Positions 6,734 through 12,654 of a stretch of DNA of 12,654 nt are shown here, piece by piece. A program made the position numbers and the translations under genes. The notes below the pieces were generated by a model, which saw only the letters and a program-made list of their open reading frames with translations, was not told the origin of the DNA and ran no database searches. Source of the DNA: Desulfotomaculaceae bacterium (GTDB taxonomy: Bacteria > Bacillota > Desulfotomaculia > Desulfotomaculales > Pelotomaculaceae). Each line of letters starts with the position of its first letter. Position 1 is the first letter of the stretch. The DNA lies in the NCBI GenBank assembly GCA_028704035.1, contig JAQVLS010000024.1, positions 1 through 12,654 of the forward strand, read 5' to 3'.

Positions 6734-6742
6734 TGATAAAAT
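6734..6742 (+). promoter_or_regulatory. Possible extended -10 promoter for hexokinase
   Basis: TGATAAAAT (TG at 6734-6735, TAAAAT at 6737-6742) has the extended -10 form. It would start transcription near 6749, close before AGAGGA, the ribosome site at 6755-6760. No matching -35 is present at normal spacing. A perfect TATAAT at 6678-6683, with a poor TTCCCT at 17 bases, is the alternative and would give a leader of about 75 bases. The spacer otherwise holds only the TRAP terminator. Confidence 0.35.
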
Positions 6743-6765
6743 ATTTTAAATAAAAGAGGATCGAT

Positions 6766-8112
6766 ATGTCGGAACGGGAAACAGAAAAACATGAATGCTT
6801 AAATACAGCGCTACGGACCCTGCATGAATGCTTTAGTATAACGATGCCACAAATGCTGGACATTGCTGAAAAATTTCACGAAGCTATGCTGGCTGGACTG
6901 ACGGGACGAAAGGGACCGCTGAAAATGCTGCCCTCCTTTTTGAGCATTCCCACGGGCGAAGAAAGCGGTATGTTTTTAGCAGTCGATTTCGGCGGCACCA
7001 ATGTCAGGGTCTCCTTAATCAAGCTGCTGGGGCATGGTAAAATAAGGGTATCGAAAAAGAACTCGGTGCTTTTAAAGGACCCCGGCGGTAGTTACGATTA
7101 TACCTCGTCGGACGTAACCGGCCGGGAACTGTTTTGTTTTCTGGCCGCACAGATAGCAGGGCTTGTGGGGTCAGGCGCCGCTGTTCCACTGGGCCTGACC
7201 TTTTCCTTCCCTACTGAAATGCATGCTTTGGACAAAGCCGTGCTAATCGGCTGGACAAAGGAGTTCAAAACAAGGATGACGGAAGGGAGGGATATTAACC
7301 TCCTGCTGCATGAGGCTTTACAAAGGCACGGCCTGCACGGGGTCAAGCCCGTGGCCGTGATTAACGATACAGTGGGCACACTGCTGACGGCAGCATACGG
7401 GGATCCGCACGCGGACGTCGGCTCAATCTGCGGTACCGGGCATAACACATGTTATCTCGAGCCGCTGCCGCCGGGCCGGCACGGGCCGATGGTCATCAAC
7501 ATTGAATCCGGCAACTTTGACGGGCTGCCGGTAAATGACTTTGACCGGGAGCTGGACCTGCAAAGCGAAAAGCCTGGCGGACAGATACTGGAAAAAATGG
7601 TATCCGGCCGTTACCTGGGAGAACTGATGAGGCTTGTTGTCCTTGACCTGGCGCATCAGGGCTGCCTGTTTCAAAGGAAGGGCGGCGATATGCCGGGTTT
7701 CCTCTGCCAAACAAACACCTTTAGTGCGGAACATATGTCCCTGATACTGAGTGATAAGACCGCAGGTTTCGCCGGGACGGCGGCGTGGCTCAAAGGTTCC
7801 GCGGGAATTGAGGCGGCGCTGCCGGAACTCGCCGCCCTGCATACTATCGCTTCCCTGTTGACGACCAGGTCGGCGCGGCTGGTGGCGGCAACCTGGGCCG
7901 GTGTGCTGCGGCACCTGGACCCGCTTTTAAAAAACCAACACACTATTGCTGTTGACGGTTCGTTATACGAGAAGATGACCGGTTTTGCATGGCGCCTGCG
8001 CGAGGCTATGGATGAAATATTACAGGACAGGGCAGGACAGGTGACATTAAAATCCACGCGGGACGGCTCGGGTATGGGCGCAGCCATTGCCGCTGCTTCT
8101 GAAATAATATAG
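6766..8112 (+). CDS. Eukaryotic-type hexokinase
   Basis: Predicted cytoplasmic sugar kinase transferring the ATP gamma-phosphate to C6 of glucose or related hexoses. The 448 residues follow the eukaryotic hexokinase plan rather than the short bacterial glucokinase/ROK plan. Landmarks are LAVDFGGTNVRVS (71-83, phosphate 1), LGLTFSFPTE (142-151) with GWTKEF (162-167, sugar-binding small domain), VINDTVGTLL (198-207, catalytic base D201), GTGHNTCYLE (223-232, phosphate 2), ESGNFDGLP (247-255) and PGGQILEKMVSGRYLGE (270-286). These are followed by VDGSLY (396-401) and TRDGSGMGAAIAAA (431-444, adenosine). E247 and E276 match the glucose-contacting glutamates. The usual Trp/Tyr-Gly before the first of these is changed to Ser-Gly (ESG). 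The ATG at 6766 is preceded by AGAGGA. The activase-like gene follows after 41 bases, so co-transcription is likely. Confidence 0.92.
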   Translation: MSERETEKHECLNTALRTLHECFSITMPQMLDIAEKFHEAMLAGLTGRKGPLKMLPSFLSIPTGEESGMFLAVDFGGTNVRVSLIKLLGHGKIRVSKKNSVLLKDPGGSYDYTSSDVTGRELFCFLAAQIAGLVGSGAAVPLGLTFSFPTEMHALDKAVLIGWTKEFKTRMTEGRDINLLLHEALQRHGLHGVKPVAVINDTVGTLLTAAYGDPHADVGSICGTGHNTCYLEPLPPGRHGPMVINIESGNFDGLPVNDFDRELDLQSEKPGGQILEKMVSGRYLGELMRLVVLDLAHQGCLFQRKGGDMPGFLCQTNTFSAEHMSLILSDKTAGFAGTAAWLKGSAGIEAALPELAALHTIASLLTTRSARLVAATWAGVLRHLDPLLKNQHTIAVDGSLYEKMTGFAWRLREAMDEILQDRAGQVTLKSTRDGSGMGAAIAAASEII

Positions 8113-8153
8113 TGAAACGATAAGAGAAGATATATTTTGCCGGGGTGGAATGA

Positions 8154-11100
8154 ATGAAATCACTGGGTTTATGTATAGGGGCCTCAAATATTGGCCTGGT
8201 TTTACTGGAGAAGGGCGCGGACAACAGCGTCAAGATAATACAGGCCATTACTGCGCCCCATGAAGGCAATCCCCGCCAGGCCGTAATGGACATGGTCGAT
8301 GCGACGCTTTTGCAATCAGTCGACAGCCTGGCCGTAACAGGCAGAAAGCTTAAAAACAAGATCAACGCGCCTTCCATTTCCGAGCCGGAGGCCGTGGAAT
8401 ATGCCTACAATCATCTCAAGCAATTTTACAGCAACGTGGACCTGATTGTCAGCGCCGGGGGCGAGACCTTTATCGCTTATAAACTTGACCGGGCCGGCCG
8501 GATTATTAACGTCTTTACCGGAAACAAATGCGCGTCCGGCACCGGCGGGTTTTTTTTGCAGCAGGTAAAAAGGATGGACCTGAGCGTAGAAGAAGCCGTA
8601 TCTATCGCTGAGCTGGAGAACCCGTACAAGGTGGCGGGGAGATGCTCTGTTTTTTGTAAAAGCGACTGTACCCACGCTTTAAACAAGGGCGCTTTAAAAG
8701 AACGGGTAACAGCCGGCCTCTGTGAAATGATGGCCGTCAAAGTGCTGGAGCTTTTGAAAAAAACCGTGCACCACAGGGTTATGATCGTGGGCGGTGCGTC
8801 CGCCAATACGGCTATGATCGATTTTATAAAAAAAGAAATTACCGAGCTCATTATTCCCGAGCAGGCAAAATATTTTGAGGCGTACGGCGCCGCCCTGTGG
8901 GCGCTGGAGGCCGGGACAAAACCTGCAGGAGACCCCGGCGAGCTGTTTGCCGACGGTGAAAGCACGTTTTCCTGCCTGCCTGCTATTAAAGATTTTTTGC
9001 CGCAGGTAACTTTTAAGCAGACCATCCGCCAGGAAGCTGGAAAAGGGGATGTATGCATTCTCGGGTTGGACGTCGGTTCCACAACAACTAAGGCCGTAGT
9101 GATGAGGACCAGTGATGACGCCATCCTGGCCGACTGCTACCTGCGGACGAACGGCGACCCGATCCGGGCTGCCAGATATTGTTACCGGGAAGTAAACAGC
9201 CGGCTGCAGGAGGAGGTCCGGATAGTCGGCCTGGGGGTAACCGGCTCGGGCCGGCAGATTGCTGGGCTGCATGCCCTTACCCCGGCGGTGATTAACGAAA
9301 TAATCGCCCATGCCGCAGCCGCGGTTTATTTTGACCCGCAGGTGGACACCATTTTTGAAATCGGGGGTCAGGACGCCAAATACACCTACATCACCAACGG
9401 GGTCGCCTCCGATTACGCCATGAACGAGGCCTGTTCCGCGGGGACGGGGTCTTTCCTGGAGGAAGCGGCGCGGGAGTCCCTTTATATCAGCACGGAGGAA
9501 ATCGGCGATATCGCCCTTACCAGCGAAAAGCCGCTCAATTTCAGCGACCAGTGCGCGGCTTTTATCAGCAGCGACATCAAGAGCGCCATCCAGGAGGGAG
9601 CGGCGGTGCCGGATCTGGCGGCAGGGCTGGTCTACTCGATCTGCATGAATTACATCAACCGGGTCAAGGGAAACCGGGCCGTCGGCCGCAAGGTCTTCAT
9701 GCAGGGCGGCGTCTGCTACAACAGGGCGCTGCCGGCGGCAATGGCCGCCCTGACCGGGAAAAATATCATAGTGCCGCCGGAACCGGGGCTGATGGGCGCC
9801 TTCGGCGTGGCGCTGGAGGTTAAAAATAAGCTGGCGCTGGGCCTGCTGGAGCCGATGTCCTTTCACCTCGCTGAACTGGCGGAACGGGAGGCGGTATACG
9901 GCGAGCCGTTTACCTGCGCCGGGGGCAGAGAAAAATGCGATAGAAAATGCTCCATCAGCCGGATTAAAATCGAAGGGAAGATATATCCCTTCGGCGGCGC
10001 CTGCAACAAGTACGCCAACCTGATCAGAAATAAAAAGGATATAGATACGCAAGGGTTTGACCTGGTTAAAGTCCGCGAAAAACTGGTATTCGGAAAATAC
10101 GGCGTGGACAGAGGGGTGCGTATATTGCCGCCGAACAACAGGACGGTGGCGATCAACAATTCGCTGCTGACCAACACCCTGTTCCCGCTTTATTATAATT
10201 TCTTCACAGCACTCGGTTTTACTGTGCTTCTCGGCGGTGATATTGATGAAGAGGGTGTGGAAAGAAGGGGAGCGGAATTCTGCTATCCCGTCGAGATCGC
10301 CCACGGCTCGCTAATGGGGGCGATCCGGCAGAAGCCGGACATATTTTTTCTGCCGCACGTCGGCTCCATGCCCGTGGCCAACGGCATTGAGACCAGTGTT
10401 ACGTGTCCGTTCGTCCAGGCCGAGCCGTATTACCTGAAAGCCGCTTTTAAAGAATTGAAAGGGAAAATGGTTTTAAGCCCGGTACTTAACTTTTCCGGCG
10501 GGTATGAGAGCGCCCGGGAAGATTTTGCCGCCATCGGAAAAGAGCTGGGCTGCAGGACGGAGATTGCAGCTGAAGCTTATGCTGCGGCAGTCCGGGCGCA
10601 AAATGACTTTGCCGCGGAATGCAAAGCAATCGGCAGGGAATTCCTGGCGGAGATGGAGCAGCGCCCGGCAGACATAGCTGTCGTACTTTTTGGCAGGCCG
10701 TACAACGCCTTTACCCAGAAAGCCAACATGGGTATCCCGCAAAAATTCGCCTCCCGGAGCTGCCGGATTATTCCCTACGACTTTTTGCCCTGCGAGGACG
10801 AGGAACCGGCGGAAAACATGTTCTGGGCGCTGGGGCAGACGATCCTAAAGACAGCCAGGTTTGTCAAACGCCACCACCAGCTGTTCCCCGCTTACATAAC
10901 AAATTTCAGCTGCGGGCCGGATTCTTTTATAGTGGGATTTTTCAGGTTTATCATGGGACAGAAACCTTCCCTGACCCTGGAACTGGACAGCCATTCGGCG
11001 GACGCCGGCCTGGATACCCGGATTGAAGCGTTTCTGGACGTCGTTAAAAGCTATATTGAAATCAACAGAGATACGGGACTGCCGCAGACCCGCCCGTTTA

Positions 11101-12470
11101 AGCCCGCGGAAACCATTATTGAAAACGGCGTGACCTGGGTGGTGGACTCCCGGGGAGAAAGATACAAACTGGACCACCCCAGAGTCCATGTGCTGGTTCC
11201 GTCTATGGGCGACACCGGCTCGAAATTACTCGCGGCGTCACTAAGGCGTCTGGGAGTGAGGGCCACGGCTGTGCCTTCACCCGCGGCTGATGAATTGAAA
11301 GTCGGCAAGGGGCACGCGACCTGCAAGGAATGCCTGCCCCTGATACTTACTGTGGGCAGCCTGTTCGGCTACCTGGAAAAAAGGGTTGACCCGCGCGAGC
11401 TGCTGGTTTATTTTATGCCGACATCTGCCGGTCCCTGCCGGTTCGGGCAGTACAACATCCTGATTGAAAACCTGATCCAAAAACTGCAGATTGAAAATGT
11501 AACACAGATTTCGCTATCCTGTGAAAACAGCTACGCCGGCCTGGGAACAGGCTTTACAATCAGAGCTTTTCAAGCGATCATAATCTCCGACGTGCTGGAA
11601 GAGATCTACAGCGCCGTCCTGACTATCGCCCGGGACAAAGAGGAATCTCTGAAAATATATTACGATGTCTGTGATATGATCACGCGCAGCGTGGAAAAAG
11701 ACAGCTGGAAAAAACTCAAGGGAACACTGCGCGAGGCCGCCCGGGTGTTAAAGGCGATTAAAACGCTGCAGCCCCTGGAACAGACGCCCAAAGTTGCTCT
11801 GGTCGGTGAAATATACGTGCGGCGGGACGGTTTTTCCAGGCAGTACCTGGTGGAAAAACTGGCCCAAAAGGGTATTCTGGTGAAGACCGCTCCCATAGCA
11901 GAATGGATCTATTACTGCGATTATCTGACTAAGAACAATTTAAACGCCGATACAGAAAGAAAAGGATTTATCGGTACATTTATCGAACAGTTTTTTAAAA
12001 ATTCCTATGAAAAAACAATCAAAGAGATTTTCTCTCACTGCGGCCTGTACGAAGCGCACCAGGTCGATGTGGAAAGGATGATCCGCAACGTCACCGATAT
12101 AATCTCACCCCGGCTGATTGTCGAAACGATTTTAACAGTCGGCTCGGCCATTACCGAGGTGGTGGAGGAGGTGGACGGCGTTATCTCAATCGGTCCTTTT
12201 GGCTGTATGCCAAGCAGGATTGCGGAAGCTGTGATTAACACGCAGATGAATGAAATAAAAATGGAGATCGCCAGGGATAAAGAACTGGTGGCAAAAGTAA
12301 TGGAGCGTTACCCGTCGCTTCCATTTATCGCAGTTGAGACGGACGGTAACTCTTTTCCCCAGGTGATCGAGGCCAGGCTGGAAATATTCTGCCTGCAGGT
12401 GAAAAGGATGCACAGGCGGATCCAGGAAATGAAAAAAGAGTGCAAGTCCAGGGTGGTAAACCGATCCTAA
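8154..12470 (+). CDS. Giant acyl-CoA dehydratase activase-like fusion (two ASKHA domains + DUF2229/HgdB-like)
   Basis: Relatives couple ATP hydrolysis in an actin-like domain to a one-electron transfer from an interdomain [4Fe-4S] cluster to a 2-hydroxyacyl-CoA dehydratase or benzoyl-CoA-reductase-type partner. The function of this fused class is not established. Domain 1 (res. 1-255) has KCASGTGGF (125-133), RCSVFCKSDC (163-172) and a VGGASAN (212-218) turn, but its phosphate loop reads CIGASNIG without the usual Asp. Domain 2 (300-565) is canonical: GLDVGSTTTKAVV (304-316), FEIGGQDAKY (401-410), ACSAGTGSF (426-434), DQCAAF (466-471) and MQGGVCYN (516-523). C427 and C467 are likely cluster ligands. 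A Cys-rich link (C588, C595, C599, C617) leads to a DUF2229 region (655-975: AEFCYPVEIAHG, NFSCGPDSF). A second HgdB-like region follows (1010-1425: TCKECLPL, GPCRFGQYN, GPFGCMPS). The start at 8154 follows GGGGTGG; the ATG at 8150 is out of frame. Confidence 0.9.
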   Translation: MKSLGLCIGASNIGLVLLEKGADNSVKIIQAITAPHEGNPRQAVMDMVDATLLQSVDSLAVTGRKLKNKINAPSISEPEAVEYAYNHLKQFYSNVDLIVSAGGETFIAYKLDRAGRIINVFTGNKCASGTGGFFLQQVKRMDLSVEEAVSIAELENPYKVAGRCSVFCKSDCTHALNKGALKERVTAGLCEMMAVKVLELLKKTVHHRVMIVGGASANTAMIDFIKKEITELIIPEQAKYFEAYGAALWALEAGTKPAGDPGELFADGESTFSCLPAIKDFLPQVTFKQTIRQEAGKGDVCILGLDVGSTTTKAVVMRTSDDAILADCYLRTNGDPIRAARYCYREVNSRLQEEVRIVGLGVTGSGRQIAGLHALTPAVINEIIAHAAAAVYFDPQVDTIFEIGGQDAKYTYITNGVASDYAMNEACSAGTGSFLEEAARESLYISTEEIGDIALTSEKPLNFSDQCAAFISSDIKSAIQEGAAVPDLAAGLVYSICMNYINRVKGNRAVGRKVFMQGGVCYNRALPAAMAALTGKNIIVPPEPGLMGAFGVALEVKNKLALGLLEPMSFHLAELAEREAVYGEPFTCAGGREKCDRKCSISRIKIEGKIYPFGGACNKYANLIRNKKDIDTQGFDLVKVREKLVFGKYGVDRGVRILPPNNRTVAINNSLLTNTLFPLYYNFFTALGFTVLLGGDIDEEGVERRGAEFCYPVEIAHGSLMGAIRQKPDIFFLPHVGSMPVANGIETSVTCPFVQAEPYYLKAAFKELKGKMVLSPVLNFSGGYESAREDFAAIGKELGCRTEIAAEAYAAAVRAQNDFAAECKAIGREFLAEMEQRPADIAVVLFGRPYNAFTQKANMGIPQKFASRSCRIIPYDFLPCEDEEPAENMFWALGQTILKTARFVKRHHQLFPAYITNFSCGPDSFIVGFFRFIMGQKPSLTLELDSHSADAGLDTRIEAFLDVVKSYIEINRDTGLPQTRPFKPAETIIENGVTWVVDSRGERYKLDHPRVHVLVPSMGDTGSKLLAASLRRLGVRATAVPSPAADELKVGKGHATCKECLPLILTVGSLFGYLEKRVDPRELLVYFMPTSAGPCRFGQYNILIENLIQKLQIENVTQISLSCENSYAGLGTGFTIRAFQAIIISDVLEEIYSAVLTIARDKEESLKIYYDVCDMITRSVEKDSWKKLKGTLREAARVLKAIKTLQPLEQTPKVALVGEIYVRRDGFSRQYLVEKLAQKGILVKTAPIAEWIYYCDYLTKNNLNADTERKGFIGTFIEQFFKNSYEKTIKEIFSHCGLYEAHQVDVERMIRNVTDIISPRLIVETILTVGSAITEVVEEVDGVISIGPFGCMPSRIAEAVINTQMNEIKMEIARDKELVAKVMERYPSLPFIAVETDGNSFPQVIEARLEIFCLQVKRMHRRIQEMKKECKSRVVNRS

Positions 12471-12600
12471 AAAGCGTCCTGGGTATCCTATAAATTGTAG
12501 GTGCGGTGTCTAATTTAACACAATTGAGTGTTGTAAGCGGGAAAAAATAAATGACTATCGAATAACTATATTGGTATCGTATAATGAGGAGGATGGTTAC
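12471..12600 (+). other. Spacer between activase-like gene and crotonase-like gene
   Basis: 130 bases with no terminator: AACAC/GTGTT at 12517-12532 is only a 5-bp stem without a T run. No promoter of quality is visible either. TATAAT at 12580-12585 lies too close to the ribosome site to serve the next gene. Read-through from the activase-like gene is therefore plausible. Confidence 0.4.
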
Positions 12601-12654
12601 ATGTCTTTCAAAGATATTCTTTTTTGTAAAGACGGTTCAATTGCGACCATTACC
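12601..12654 (+). CDS. Probable enoyl-CoA hydratase/isomerase (crotonase), N-terminus only
   Basis: Eighteen codons (MSFKDILFCKDGSIATIT) run open to the window edge. A strong GAGGAGG ribosome site (12586-12592) sits 8 bases before the ATG. The pattern of a short polar start, then a strand of the type ILFEKDGxIATIT, is the usual beginning of crotonase-superfamily enzymes, where it is followed by LNRP. The call therefore rests on pattern only. Members hydrate or isomerise enoyl-CoA thioesters, which would fit the CoA-dehydratase-like neighbour upstream. The next codons outside the window would settle it. Confidence 0.5.
   Translation, partial: MSFKDILFCKDGSIATIT

Noticed and set aside
8694..10304. 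536-codon open frame antisense to the activase-like gene
   Set aside because: It lies entirely within a clearly coding gene with strong family motifs. Its own product shows no recognisable motif and looks like a mirror of GC-biased codons.
12580..12585. TATAAT just before the crotonase-like gene taken as a promoter
   Set aside because: Transcription would begin near 12592, inside or after the ribosome site at 12586-12592, and no -35 hexamer is present at normal spacing.
1..12654. CRISPR array, toxin-antitoxin pair, transposon or phage genes
   Set aside because: I read both strands for regular repeats, transposase or integrase motifs and small paired genes and found none.

Overview
The window looks like chromosome of a low-oxygen Firmicute of the Clostridia, perhaps a Peptococcaceae / Desulfotomaculum-Pelotomaculum type. 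This is an inference. It rests on strong purine-rich ribosome binding sites, sigma-A-like promoters in AT-rich spacers around moderately GC-rich genes, a dihydroxy-acid dehydratase of the oxygen-sensitive type, a very large 2-hydroxyacyl-CoA-dehydratase-activase-like protein and a TRAP transporter. No rRNA, tRNA, CRISPR array, transposase or phage gene is visible.

Layout. At the left edge is the N-terminal two thirds of ilvD on the minus strand (1-1163), which is branched-chain amino-acid synthesis. A 278-base divergent spacer separates it from a short monocistronic tatA (1442-1645), which ends in a textbook terminator. Next comes a stand-alone calcineurin-like / purple-acid-phosphatase-like metallophosphoesterase with no export signal (1873-3291). 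A 303-base spacer with three consecutive hairpins then leads into a complete TRAP transporter operon in P-Q-M order (3595-6506), closed by a terminator at about 6611-6640. After a second spacer come a eukaryotic-type hexokinase (6766-8112) and, 41 bases later, a 1438-residue fusion protein (8154-12470). That fusion carries two actin-like ATPase/iron-sulfur activator domains followed by DUF2229 / dehydratase-like regions. The right edge holds the first 18 codons of what is probably an enoyl-CoA hydratase/isomerase (12601 onward).

How the genes may work together. The TRAP operon probably imports an organic acid, as its family does, but the sequence does not fix the substrate. The large activase-like protein and the crotonase-like start next to it hint at CoA-thioester metabolism. 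In its relatives, ATP hydrolysis drives one electron from an Fe-S cluster to a dehydratase or reductase partner, and here both halves lie on one chain. Hexokinase would feed glucose into glycolysis.

The items most worth a second look are the all-in-one activase/dehydratase-like protein with a degenerate first ATPase domain, the eukaryotic-type hexokinase beside it, and the hairpin-rich leader of the TRAP operon. I saw nothing that clearly amounts to a new defence or mobile system. Most long antisense ORFs are shadows of the real genes.
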